This document shows positions 25,208 through 33,794 of a stretch of DNA of 42,959 bases, in pieces. Within the stretch, counting starts at the first letter, position 1, and each line of letters opens with the position of its first letter. Origin of the DNA: an uncultured Solobacterium sp. (GTDB lineage: Bacteria > Bacillota_I > Bacilli_A > Erysipelotrichales > Erysipelotrichaceae); the NCBI GenBank assembly GCA_900543035.1, contig UQPV01000019.1:1-42959 (forward strand). The letters are read 5' to 3'. Made by a program: the position numbers and the translations under genes. The notes beneath the pieces are model-generated. The model saw nothing but the letters and a program-made list of their open reading frames with translations, was not told where the DNA came from and ran no database searches.

Positions 25208-26317
25208 ATGAACATTGCGTTACTTGGATTTGGAACTGTCGGAAAGGGTGTCTATGAGATCATCCGCCGTAAAGCGAGCAGCGATACCGCTGCGATCGAG
25301 GTATCTCACATCCTGATCTATGAAGGACATGATGAAAAGACGATGGACATCATGACCTATGACTATGAAGAGATCCTGAAGGATCCCGCGTGCACGACCG
25401 TGGTGGAAGTCATCGGCGGGATCGAACCTGCGCATACCTATATCTTAAAGGCGCTGCGCTCCGGCCGCAACGTCGTGACAGCCAACAAGGCGGTCGTGGC
25501 GGCGCATATGGAAGAGTTCATCGAGACCGCGCGCGAAAACGATGTGCAGTTCCGCTTTGAGGCGAGCTGCGGCGGAGGCATCCCATGGATCCACGGGCTG
25601 ATGCAGGCCAAGCGCATCGATCCGATCTCCCGCATCAGCGGCATCTTCAACGGCACGAGCAACTATATCCTGGACCAGATGATGAAGAAGGACCTGGATT
25701 TTGACGTCACGCTGAAAGCAGCCCAGGAAGCCGGCTATGCCGAAGCTGACCCCAGCGCCGACATCGACGGCATCGATACGGCCAACAAGGCAGTCATCTC
25801 TTCCTCGCTGGCCTTTGAGACCTACTGCCGCCGCGACTTCCCGATGAGCGGCATCCGCAACCTGAAGAAGAGCGATCTGGACTGGTTCCGCGAACGGGGA
25901 CAGAGCATCCGCCTGATGATGCTTTCCACCGCGCAGGACGACCGCTACTGCTGCGTCGTAGAACCGATGGCGCTGTCCGTCCATTCTCTCGAGGCCAACG
26001 TGCCGGACAACTTCAACCTGACCACGCTCATCGGCGATACGATCGGCGAGCTGAAATTCTATGGCCAGGGCGCCGGCAGCCTGCCCACGGGCAATGCCAT
26101 CGTGAGCGATCTGATCGCCATCTGCCGCCAGGAACCTTTCGATGTTCCAGCGATGAGCGAAAAGCAGTTCGATCCTTCGCTGCTTCGCGGAGACTATATC
26201 CTGCGTGCAAACGGGGAGATCGGCGAATTCCACGATATGGATCCCGTGCAGATGCATGAGCAGTACCGCCTGACGCTGCAGGAGGATCCCGACGCCTTCC
26301 TCGTGCGGCTGCTGTAA
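25208..26317 (+). CDS. hom: homoserine dehydrogenase lacking the ACT domain
   Basis: This enzyme reduces aspartate semialdehyde to homoserine with NAD(P)H. The nucleotide-binding loop is LLGFGTVGKG (residues 5-14). The substrate-binding regions VTANKAVVA and PSADIDGIDTANKAVI are clear. At 369 residues it stops short of the usual 430, so the C-terminal ACT domain that gives threonine feedback in most relatives is absent. The sequence ends naturally rather than by frameshift. A separate ACT-domain protein is encoded in the divergent operon. GGAGG precedes ATG 25208. Confidence 0.95.
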   Translation: MNIALLGFGTVGKGVYEIIRRKASSDTAAIEVSHILIYEGHDEKTMDIMTYDYEEILKDPACTTVVEVIGGIEPAHTYILKALRSGRNVVTANKAVVAAHMEEFIETARENDVQFRFEASCGGGIPWIHGLMQAKRIDPISRISGIFNGTSNYILDQMMKKDLDFDVTLKAAQEAGYAEADPSADIDGIDTANKAVISSSLAFETYCRRDFPMSGIRNLKKSDLDWFRERGQSIRLMMLSTAQDDRYCCVVEPMALSVHSLEANVPDNFNLTTLIGDTIGELKFYGQGAGSLPTGNAIVSDLIAICRQEPFDVPAMSEKQFDPSLLRGDYILRANGEIGEFHDMDPVQMHEQYRLTLQEDPDAFLVRLL

Positions 26318-26328
26318 GAGGGCGCGCC

Positions 26329-27669
26329 ATGATCAAGATCACCAAATTCGGCGGATCTTCTGTGGCAAACGCCGCACAGTTTCGCAAAGTCAAACATATT
26401 ATAGAAAGCGATCCCTCGCGCCGCTTCGTCGTCGTCAGCGCGGTGGGACGCGCGTCCAAGACCGACAACAAAGTGACCGACCTGCTCTACCTGTGCCATG
26501 CGCACATGGAATATCATGTGGACTGCTCCCCGGTATTCGACATGATCAAGGCACGCTATGTGCGGATCCGGGATGAGCTCGGGCTGCGCTGCCCGATCGA
26601 ACGGGAGCTGGACGCCATCTGGAACCAGATGAAGACATCGATCACGCTCGATGAGCTCGTCAGCCGCGGCGAATACCTGACGGCCCGGCTCATGGCCGAA
26701 TACCTCGGATATGCGTTCATCGATGCCAAAGACGTCATCCGTTTCCGTTATGACGGCACCTTTGATTTCGAATTCTGCGAAAAAAGCCTGCAGCGGCTGG
26801 CCCGCAACAATCAGCCCTTTGTCATCCCGGGCTTTTACGGCAGCACGCCGGATGGCAGGATCCGCATCATGACCAGAGGCGGAAGCGACGTCACCGGCAG
26901 CATCCTCGCCAAATGCCTGCATGCGGACATGTATGAAAACTGGACCGATGTATCCGGCTTCCTGATGGCGGATCCGCGCATCGTGCGCAATCCCAAGCGC
27001 ATCCGCACGATCACTTACAGCGAGCTGCGCGAGCTGTCTTACATGGGCGCCAGCGTCCTGCATGAGGAAGCCATCTTCCCGGTGCGGGAGGCGAACATCC
27101 CCATCAACATCCTGAATACCAATCAGCCGGATTCCCCGGGCACGATCATCGTGAACGAGCTGCAGGCAGAGGATGAAGACAGCGATATCATCACCGGCAT
27201 CGCCGGCAAGAAAGATTTTACCGCCATCGCGCTGTATAAGAATCACATGTCCGATGAAGTGGGCATCGTGCGCAAGACGCTTTCTGTCTTCGAGCGTTAC
27301 CGGGTGTCCATCGAACACATCCCCAGCGGCATCGACACCTTCAGCATCGTCGTCGCCAGCCGCGATGTCAAAGACATCATCTATGACATCATCAATGACA
27401 TCCGCCGGGAAGTGCATCCGGACAATATCCGCGTCATCGATGAGATCGCCCTGATCTCCACCGTGGGCCGCAACATGAGCTCTCGTCCCGGCATCAGCGG
27501 AAGGCTGTTTGCGGCGCTGGGCAGCAGCGGCATCAACATCCGCATGATCGCGCAAGGCAGCGATGAGATCAACATCATCGTCGGCGTGGAAAACAAGGAT
27601 TTTGAAAAGACGATCTCTGTGATCTATGAAGGGTTTGTCGGAAAGGAGAACAAGAGTGAAACGATATAA
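26329..27669 (+). CDS. lysC: aspartate kinase
   Basis: LysC phosphorylates aspartate, the first step of the lysine/threonine/methionine pathway. KFGGSSVANAAQF at the N-terminus is the kinase motif, FYGSTPDGRIRIMTRGGSD the substrate and ATP region. Two ACT domains occupy roughly residues 290-446, so feedback control is likely. It lies 11 bases after hom and overlaps the asd start by 14 bases, so hom-lysC-asd form one operon. Length is 446 residues. Confidence 0.95.
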   Translation: MIKITKFGGSSVANAAQFRKVKHIIESDPSRRFVVVSAVGRASKTDNKVTDLLYLCHAHMEYHVDCSPVFDMIKARYVRIRDELGLRCPIERELDAIWNQMKTSITLDELVSRGEYLTARLMAEYLGYAFIDAKDVIRFRYDGTFDFEFCEKSLQRLARNNQPFVIPGFYGSTPDGRIRIMTRGGSDVTGSILAKCLHADMYENWTDVSGFLMADPRIVRNPKRIRTITYSELRELSYMGASVLHEEAIFPVREANIPINILNTNQPDSPGTIIVNELQAEDEDSDIITGIAGKKDFTAIALYKNHMSDEVGIVRKTLSVFERYRVSIEHIPSGIDTFSIVVASRDVKDIIYDIINDIRREVHPDNIRVIDEIALISTVGRNMSSRPGISGRLFAALGSSGINIRMIAQGSDEINIIVGVENKDFEKTISVIYEGFVGKENKSETI

Positions 27670-28669
27670 TGTAGCCATCCTGGGCGCGACCGGCGCGGTC
27701 GGCCGAGAAATGATGAAGGTGCTGGAGGAACGGCAGTTCCCCATCGCCCAGCTGAAGCTGCTGGCCAGCAGCCGCAGCGCCGGAAAGACCATCCTGTTCA
27801 ATGGAAGAGAACAGATCATCGAGGAGGCGCGCGAAGACAGCTTTGACGGCGTCGATATCGTGCTGGGCGCGGCCGAAAACGACATCGCCATGAAATATCT
27901 GCCGATCGCTGCCGCAAAAGGCGCAGTGGTGGTGGACAACAGCTCTGCCTACCGTCTGGACGACGATGTCCCGCTCATCATACCGGAGATCAACCCGCAG
28001 GATGTGCATGCGCATCACGGCATCATCGCCAACCCCAACTGCGCCACCATCATCGCGCTGGTGGCCGCATGGCCGCTGCATCAGGCCTTTGGGATCCGGC
28101 GCATGATCGTCTCGACTTACCAGGCGGTCAGCGGCGCCGGCGTAGGCGGCATCCGCGAGCTGAACGAGCAGATGAAGGCGCTCAGCGAAGGCAGCGAGAT
28201 CCCTGCACCGCAGACCTTCCAGTACCCGATCGCCTGCAACCTGATCCCGCAGATCGGCGGATTCAATGCCCAGGGATACTCCAGCGAGGAGATGAAGATG
28301 CAAAACGAAGGACGCAAGATCATGCACCTGCCGCAGCTGCGCGTCAACTGCACTTGCGTGCGCGTGCCAGTCATGCGCTCTCACTCCGAAAGCATCACCA
28401 TCGAATTCGAGCGAGAGGTCGATGTGGAACAGGCAAGAGCGCTGCTGGCCCAGGCGCCCGGCGTACGCGTCGTCGATGATCCTGCGCACAGCCGCTATCC
28501 GATGCCGCTGGAAACCAGCGATCAGGATCTCGTCTTCGTGGGACGCCTGCGTGAGGACATCTCCGATGACACCCATCATTCCCTGACCTTCTGGTGCTGC
28601 GGCGACCAGGTGCGCAAAGGCGCAGCCACCAATGCCGTGCAGATCGCTCAGCTGCTGATCGAAAAATAA
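27656..28669 (+). CDS. asd: aspartate-semialdehyde dehydrogenase
   Basis: Asd reduces aspartyl phosphate to aspartate semialdehyde. The NADP loop is VAILGATGAVGREM (residues 6-19) and the catalytic cysteine is Cys129 in ANPNCATI. I use the GTG at 27656, which has AAGGAG seven bases upstream and begins exactly at the conserved N-terminus (KRYNVAILG). The ATG at 27626 would add ten unrelated residues. Length from GTG is 337 residues. The start lies inside the end of lysC. Confidence 0.95.
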   Translation: MKRYNVAILGATGAVGREMMKVLEERQFPIAQLKLLASSRSAGKTILFNGREQIIEEAREDSFDGVDIVLGAAENDIAMKYLPIAAAKGAVVVDNSSAYRLDDDVPLIIPEINPQDVHAHHGIIANPNCATIIALVAAWPLHQAFGIRRMIVSTYQAVSGAGVGGIRELNEQMKALSEGSEIPAPQTFQYPIACNLIPQIGGFNAQGYSSEEMKMQNEGRKIMHLPQLRVNCTCVRVPVMRSHSESITIEFEREVDVEQARALLAQAPGVRVVDDPAHSRYPMPLETSDQDLVFVGRLREDISDDTHHSLTFWCCGDQVRKGAATNAVQIAQLLIEK

Positions 28670-28671
28670 GA

Positions 28672-28721
28672 AAAAAGCACACCGCCAAGGCGCAATGCAC
28701 GCCGCAGACGGTGTGTTTTTC
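28672..28721 (+). terminator. terminator after asd
   Basis: Outer arms GCACACCG (28678-28685) and CGGTGTGT (28709-28716) with an inner GGCG/CGCC stem are followed by TTTTT. Confidence 0.8.
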
Positions 28722-28736
28722 AGATCATACGGACTT

Positions 28737-28779
28737 TTTACTCCCGCTTAACACAAACTTTACGTTGATGTGATTTAAT
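28737..28779 (+). promoter_or_regulatory. Pho-box-like array upstream of the orphan response regulator
   Basis: TTTACT (28737-28742), TTAACA (28748-28753), TTTACG (28759-28764) and a weak GTGATT (28770-28775) start at exact 11-base steps. TTTAAT at 28774-28779 may serve as -10. The arrangement is the same as that ahead of the Na/Pi transporter operon. Confidence 0.6.
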
Positions 28780-28798
28780 GAATAGCAAGGAGTGATGA

Positions 28799-29479
28799 AT
28801 GATGAAACATATCCTGGTGATCGATGATAATGAAGATGTGCGCAAGATCATCGGCTATGATCTGCTCAAGGCCGGATTCGCAGTCGACGATGCCGAAGAC
28901 GGCACGAGCGGATTCGCGCTCGCCTGCCAGCGCACCTATGACCTGATCATCATCGACTGGATGATGCCGGGGATGAACGGATTGGCGCTGACCCGCGCCC
29001 TGCGTGCCAGAAACATCCGCAGCGTCTTGTTCATGTTGACGGCGAAAGACGGCGACAACGATCTGGAAGAAGCCTTTGCCGCCGGCGTCGACGACTATCT
29101 GCGCAAGCCGTTTTCGCCCCGGGAGCTGCAGATCCGCATCCGCAAGCATCTGCAGGGCAGGTCCCTCAGCGAGCCAGAGGACAAAGCGATCCTGCACTAT
29201 CGGGACCTTACGCTCGATGAACGCAGCCGCCGCTTCCTCATCGCCCAGACAGAGATCCCCCTCACCCGCAAGGAATTCGATCTCATGGATCATTTCATGC
29301 GGCATCCGGAAACGGTGCTTTCCCGCAATGAGATCCTCAATGCGCTGTGGGGCTTTGATTATGACGGGGACACGCGGATCATCGATGTGCATGCGTCCAA
29401 GCTGCGCGGCAAGCTGACTGGCAGCCAGGCACAGATCACCTCATCCAGAGGCATAGGCTATATCCTTCAGCCACGCTGA
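28799..29479 (+). CDS. orphan OmpR-family response regulator
   Basis: The protein has a receiver domain (Asp9-Asp10, phosphorylation site Asp53 in IIIDWMMPG, Thr81, Lys103) and a winged-helix output domain (about 130-226, ending GIGYILQPR). Length is 226 residues. No histidine kinase lies next to it. AAGGAG precedes ATG 28799; a second ATG follows directly. Pho-box-like repeats upstream suggest that it is controlled by, or belongs to, the phosphate response, but it could equally bind these 11-bp repeats itself. Confidence 0.88.
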   Translation: MMKHILVIDDNEDVRKIIGYDLLKAGFAVDDAEDGTSGFALACQRTYDLIIIDWMMPGMNGLALTRALRARNIRSVLFMLTAKDGDNDLEEAFAAGVDDYLRKPFSPRELQIRIRKHLQGRSLSEPEDKAILHYRDLTLDERSRRFLIAQTEIPLTRKEFDLMDHFMRHPETVLSRNEILNALWGFDYDGDTRIIDVHASKLRGKLTGSQAQITSSRGIGYILQPR

Positions 29480-29497
29480 TGCGCCTATGCCTTTTTT
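29449..29497. terminator. terminator overlapping the response regulator end
   Basis: Ten-base arms AGGCATAGGC (29449-29458) and GCCTATGCCT (29483-29492) with a 24-base loop are followed by six T. The stem begins within the coding region. Confidence 0.7.
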
Positions 29498-29703
29498 CAT
29501 GTCTTTTCTACTGCGCCTGCCACATAGCCAAGCACCGCCAGCAAAGCGGCAAGCAGCGCGAACAGCGGCTGCCTGCACACGATGGCCGCGGCCGCGAGCA
29601 GCAGCACGATCAGCACGCTGAAGCCGCGGCTGTGCGAAGCGATCCGCACATAGGCCAGCAGCCCGAATGCAAGCGCGGCGATCAGGATCGTGGTCTCGCT
29701 CAT
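29497..29703 (-). CDS. small two-to-three-helix membrane protein, unknown
   Basis: The 68-residue protein starts MSETTILIAALAFGLLAYV and is almost entirely hydrophobic, with likely helices near 5-20, 27-43 and 45-63. GGAGG lies eight bases before ATG 29703, which supports real translation. It follows the exporter ATPase gene by 16 bases and is the last gene of the surface-polymer operon. I recognise no family. Confidence 0.6.
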   Translation of the reverse strand: MSETTILIAALAFGLLAYVRIASHSRGFSVLIVLLLAAAAIVCRQPLFALLAALLAVLGYVAGAVEKT

Positions 29704-29719
29704 CCCATCTTCCTCCCGG

Positions 29720-30481
29720 CTATCGTTTGCCGTCGTTTTCATGCCGTTTCCGATAACGGCGCATGAACCCTTCATAGTTTTCCACCACTTCCGCGGCAGG
29801 ACCATATTCCTTCACCAGGCCATCATGGATCCACAGCACATCGTCACAGAGCTCAAGGATGCTGGCATTGCTGTGAGAGACGATCATGACGGTCTTGTCC
29901 TTATGCGAGATGATCTCCTTCATCTTGGCATAGCTCTTCTCCCGAAAGCTCATGTCGCCCACGCTGAGCACTTCATCGATCAGGATGATCTCTGTGTCCA
30001 GAAATGCCGTGATAGAGAACGCCAGCTTGGAATGCATGCCGCTGGAATACGTCTGCACCGGCTTATAGATAAAATCGCCCAGCTCTGAAAACTCGATGAT
30101 CTCCGGCAGCCGCGCGCGGATCTCCTTCTCCGTAAATCCCAGCAGCAGCCCGGACAAGAAGATGTTCTCATAGCCGCTCAGCATCGTCTGAAAGCCGATG
30201 CCGATGGCGAGCAGCGAAAGCCGGTTGCCGAAGGTATCGATCGTGCCCTCATCCGGCGAGAACACGCCGGCGATCGTCTTCAGCAGCGTGGATTTTCCGC
30301 TTCCGTTCTTGCCGATGATCCCGATGATCTTCCCCTTGGGCACCGTGAAGCTCACGCCGCGCAGCGCCTCATAGCTGTCACGGCGCTGCCGGATCTGCCC
30401 CAGGCTCTTGCGCAGCGAGAACGACTTCATGCTGCGGTAACGCACATGGACGTCCTTGACCTCGATCGCAGGTTCGTTCAT
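29720..30481 (-). CDS. polysaccharide/teichoic acid ABC exporter ATPase (Wzt/TagH-like)
   Basis: This is the ATPase of an ABC-2 polysaccharide exporter. Walker A is GKNGSGKST (residues 57-65), the ABC signature is YSSGMHSKL, and Walker B is IILIDEVLSVGD. The N-terminal SFSLRKSLGQIRQ stretch before the core is characteristic of the TagH/RfbE/Wzt branch. The 253-residue protein has no long C-terminal carbohydrate-binding extension, so substrate choice must lie elsewhere. Its ribosome site sits at the end of the permease gene. Confidence 0.92.
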   Translation of the reverse strand: MNEPAIEVKDVHVRYRSMKSFSLRKSLGQIRQRRDSYEALRGVSFTVPKGKIIGIIGKNGSGKSTLLKTIAGVFSPDEGTIDTFGNRLSLLAIGIGFQTMLSGYENIFLSGLLLGFTEKEIRARLPEIIEFSELGDFIYKPVQTYSSGMHSKLAFSITAFLDTEIILIDEVLSVGDMSFREKSYAKMKEIISHKDKTVMIVSHSNASILELCDDVLWIHDGLVKEYGPAAEVVENYEGFMRRYRKRHENDGKR

Positions 30482-30484
30482 GTC

Positions 30485-31288
30485 TTACACCACCTTTACA
30501 TAATTGTTCTCATGACGGTACATGAGAAACAGTCCGATGCCCAGCAGCACGACAGAGAACGCCAGCCAGTAAAGGAACATCATCGGCCGCAGCGCTTCCC
30601 CGTAAATGATGATCTGGCGGAACTCGTTGATCAGATACGCCACCGGGTTGACATGGGTCATGAGCCAGCCGATGTCGATTCCCATGAAGATCCGGTTGCC
30701 CAATCGATCGCCGATGTCATAAAAGACACCGGACAGATAGAACATGAACCGCAGGATGACCTGAACGATATTGTACAGATCGTTCACATAGACGCCGAAA
30801 TGCGCCACGATCACGCTGCAGGCCAGCGTCAGGATGAAGACGAGCACAAGCAGCGGGATGCAATAGAGCAGCTGCAGGCGAAACGGGATCCCATACGCGA
30901 TCATGAACCCGGCCACGATCCCGAAGGAGATCATCATCTTGAAGAAATTCACATACATCTTTTCTAAGATGAGCATGTATTTGGGTATGTAGATCTTAGA
31001 GACGATGCCCTTGAACGTATTGACGATCTTGACCGAGATCGACACGTTCTTGTTGAAGAAGTTCCATATCGTCAGTCCGATGATGACCACCACCGGCAGA
31101 TATTCTCCTTCCGTACGGAACACCACGACCGTGATGAACACATAGACGAGCATGAACAGCACCGGATCCAGGATCCACCAGATCCAGGTCAGATAAGACG
31201 CGCTGACCTCGCTCTTCAGCTCTGATTTCGCGGCATAGACAGAATACGGATTATACCGTTTCAGATGCCGCCATACTTTTTGAATCAT
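30485..31288 (-). CDS. polysaccharide/teichoic acid ABC exporter permease (Wzm/TagG-like)
   Basis: A 267-residue ABC-2 permease with six hydrophobic segments after a basic N-terminal region ending SELKSEVSASYLTWIWWILDPVLFMLVY, the typical opening of TagG/RfbD/KpsM proteins. It pairs with the ATPase downstream to flip a lipid-linked polymer to the outer face. The second ATG (31288), with GGGGGC eight bases upstream, is preferred to 31294. Confidence 0.92.
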   Translation of the reverse strand: MIQKVWRHLKRYNPYSVYAAKSELKSEVSASYLTWIWWILDPVLFMLVYVFITVVVFRTEGEYLPVVVIIGLTIWNFFNKNVSISVKIVNTFKGIVSKIYIPKYMLILEKMYVNFFKMMISFGIVAGFMIAYGIPFRLQLLYCIPLLVLVFILTLACSVIVAHFGVYVNDLYNIVQVILRFMFYLSGVFYDIGDRLGNRIFMGIDIGWLMTHVNPVAYLINEFRQIIIYGEALRPMMFLYWLAFSVVLLGIGLFLMYRHENNYVKVV

Positions 31289-31302
31289 AACCATGCCCCC
31301 AT

Positions 31303-31680
31303 CTATATGTAGTTCAGCATTTTTTCCGCCGGGCGCCGCCAGTCCATGAGCACGATGTTCTTCAGCGTGAGCTTTCGATGATAACGTTCATAATAATCCA
31401 GCGAAAGGAACCGCACGCCCGGATGAACGCGCATCAATCGATGGATGTCCAGCGTATGGCCATGCACCACGACGACGATGCGGGTATTGTCCCGCCGCAC
31501 CTGCGCGTAATGCTGCAGGATGTCATCCATCTCTTCCAGCGCATGCAGCTGATAGACCATGAAATAGTCCTGACTGCGGTACAGCGTCGGCGCAGCCGGA
31601 CGCACACTGCGATACAGCTTCTTGGCGATCCGATAGAGGACCGCATTTTTCTTTGCGATCTTAATGAGCCACTTCTTCAT
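31303..31680 (-). CDS. hypothetical protein in surface-polymer cluster
   Basis: The 125-residue protein is basic at the N-terminus (MKKWLIKIAKKNAVLYRIAKKLYRS) with no signal peptide. It continues with a soluble alpha/beta-looking region including TRIVVVVHGHTLDIHRLM and ends WRRPAEKMLNYI. I do not recognise it. It lies between the two-domain glycosyltransferase, with which it overlaps by 20 bases, and the exporter permease. Start 31680 has GGAGG five bases upstream. Its place suggests a role in polymer assembly or export. Confidence 0.65.
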   Translation of the reverse strand: MKKWLIKIAKKNAVLYRIAKKLYRSVRPAAPTLYRSQDYFMVYQLHALEEMDDILQHYAQVRRDNTRIVVVVHGHTLDIHRLMRVHPGVRFLSLDYYERYHRKLTLKNIVLMDWRRPAEKMLNYI

Positions 31681-33790
31681 CATTGCCTCCATGTCTGAGC
31701 AGACGCGAGATGCTCTGCCAGATCACTTCAATGTCATAGTTTTCCGCCGCATATGCCCGGCATGCCTCGATATCTTCCTGAAGCTGCCGCGGATGATCCT
31801 GATAGAACAGGATGCGTGCGGCCATGCGCTCCACCGTCTCGACGACACAGGCCTTCGGATACAGATATTCGATGCCTTCCCATGGCAGCGCCAGCGCCAT
31901 GGCGCGGGATGCCAGACCTTCAAACGGCGTCACATGAAAGCTCTCCGGCTGCTTGGCATCGCTCATCGACAGCACATAGCCGATCTTGCTCAGGAAAGCA
32001 GGCACATCCACCCATCCGTCGAAGATGACCGCATCCTCCAGGTGTTCCTCCTTGATCTGCTGATAGATGCGCTCATAATAAGCGCGTTCCTCAGGGACGT
32101 TCCACGTATTGGCGAATTCCTCCGGCCGCTTTCCCGGCACATGCAGGACATAGCGGGAATCATGACGGCGCAGCAGCTTGATCAGCTCGACTGCGCGGGC
32201 CAGTCCTTTGCGCTTCGGCAGCGCGCCGATCAGCGCGATATGGAACTGCGCATCTTCCCGCTTCGGCCGTTCATAGTTCTTCATGTCGATGAAATTATTG
32301 ATCACACAGCATTTTTCCAGCGGGATCGAAAAACGGCGCATGAATTCTTCCATGTAATAATACGAGACCGTGATGAGCTGATCCAGCGCGATCACATTGA
32401 GGCTTCGGCCGAACCGGCGGTTCACCTCAAAGCGATGGGCCCGCACGAACAGCCGCTGATGCGGATAAGCGTTTCGCGAATACCAGCGGGCGCTCGTCAA
32501 CAGCCATTCACACCAGATGATGTCGGCCCGATCGCGCAGCCGCTTCGCCTCCCGCACCGAGAAATCGGTATATTCGCTTTGTTCCTGCACGATGAGGTCA
32601 TATTCTTCCTTCATACGCGCAAACAGCGGCTTCAGGAACTTCAGGTCATGCCCGGATACGAGCAGGCGCTGACGCTGCTCAGGAAATACGCTGAGCGCTT
32701 CCCTCATCATCTGTATCGTCTTGGGCACGCTGAACCTTGCGGCCCGCTCGTTCAGCTGTTCGCGCAGACGTTCGATCCGGTTTCCTGCAAACGCCCAGCG
32801 GATCTTTTCCAGGCATTCCTGCTCGCTCTCCGCAAACAGCGGATAATCGCTGCCGAGGATCTCCTCATGCATGGCGCTTCGGCGAAGCACCATCGGGATG
32901 CCGGCCTGAAGATATTCGAGCAGCTTGACGGAGACCTCAAGCGAGCCGTCATGGTCCACCCGGGTGGAACGGAATGCATAGCCCAGCTCGCAGCGGCTCA
33001 TCACCTCCCGCAGATCGCCGCGGGAAAGCGAGCCGTAAAACTGGATGTTCTCTCCTTCGTTAAGCCGGCGGAAGATCTCCTCTTTTTCCTCCGCCATGTC
33101 GCGGTTGACCTTATCGCCGACCATATGCAGCGTGATGTCTGGATCGCTGTTCTTCAGCTCTTCCATGATGTCCAGCAGCTCGATGATGTTCCAGTCTCTT
33201 GCGATCTTTCCGGCATAGATCAGCGAACCGCGCTCTCGTTCAGCCTGCGGAAACGGGAACACGATCGGATAGAGCACACGGTATTTGGCGCCGTCCACGC
33301 CCAGCACCTGCTGCAGATAGCGTTTCATGGCGTCTGTCTGCACCAGATAGACCTTCACCCGCTCATACAGCGTGCGCAGAAAATCTTTCTCCGCATCGCT
33401 GATCTGTTCGCTGTCATGGCAGAAATCGGTCAGATATGGCACCACCCGATCGATCAGCGGAGAATGCAGCAGCGGCTTCATCACGCCCATACCGCGGATA
33501 ATGAAGCAGGCATAGTCCCGCAGCGCGTCGATGCGGCTGATCACCTTCACGATATTGCCCGCATCCACCTCCGTCAGTCTGTCGATATAGTTTTTCACAT
33601 ACAGCAATCGGACCCGGTAAATGCCGCGCAGCTCACGGACGAGGCGCTCATTGCGGATCCGCTTCTTGAGCAGGATATCCACCATGATCTCCTCATCCAT
33701 GCTTAACAGCCGTGCCAGATTGACCAGCCACACGCTGGAGCCATCGATCAGGTTCAGATCGACGTCCCCATAGATCAATATCTTTTTCAT
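31661..33790 (-). CDS. large protein with two GT4-type glycosyltransferase domains
   Basis: The 709-residue protein contains two GT-B units in tandem. The first spans about residues 1-370, with SLIYAGKIARDWNIIELL and the donor-site segment DGSLEVSVKLLEYLQAGIPMV. The second spans about 385-700, with IALIGALPKRKGLARAVELI and an EX7E motif in PESFHVTPFEGLASRAMAL. It probably adds two sugars in succession to the polymer. No membrane segment is seen. Start 33790 begins MKKILIYGDVDLN; AAGGAG is 15 bases upstream, rather far. An earlier ATG at 33832 adds only residues read from within wecC. Confidence 0.85.
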   Translation of the reverse strand: MKKILIYGDVDLNLIDGSSVWLVNLARLLSMDEEIMVDILLKKRIRNERLVRELRGIYRVRLLYVKNYIDRLTEVDAGNIVKVISRIDALRDYACFIIRGMGVMKPLLHSPLIDRVVPYLTDFCHDSEQISDAEKDFLRTLYERVKVYLVQTDAMKRYLQQVLGVDGAKYRVLYPIVFPFPQAERERGSLIYAGKIARDWNIIELLDIMEELKNSDPDITLHMVGDKVNRDMAEEKEEIFRRLNEGENIQFYGSLSRGDLREVMSRCELGYAFRSTRVDHDGSLEVSVKLLEYLQAGIPMVLRRSAMHEEILGSDYPLFAESEQECLEKIRWAFAGNRIERLREQLNERAARFSVPKTIQMMREALSVFPEQRQRLLVSGHDLKFLKPLFARMKEEYDLIVQEQSEYTDFSVREAKRLRDRADIIWCEWLLTSARWYSRNAYPHQRLFVRAHRFEVNRRFGRSLNVIALDQLITVSYYYMEEFMRRFSIPLEKCCVINNFIDMKNYERPKREDAQFHIALIGALPKRKGLARAVELIKLLRRHDSRYVLHVPGKRPEEFANTWNVPEERAYYERIYQQIKEEHLEDAVIFDGWVDVPAFLSKIGYVLSMSDAKQPESFHVTPFEGLASRAMALALPWEGIEYLYPKACVVETVERMAARILFYQDHPRQLQEDIEACRAYAAENYDIEVIWQSISRLLRHGGNDEEVAH

Positions 33791-33794
33791 CGCA

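Noticed and set aside
31664..33706. Very long open frame on the plus strand opposite the glycosyltransferase
   Set aside because: It mirrors the codon structure of a clear GT protein, has no family motif and no ribosome site. Similar antisense frames lie opposite rnj (3827-5218) and lysC/asd (26194-27939).
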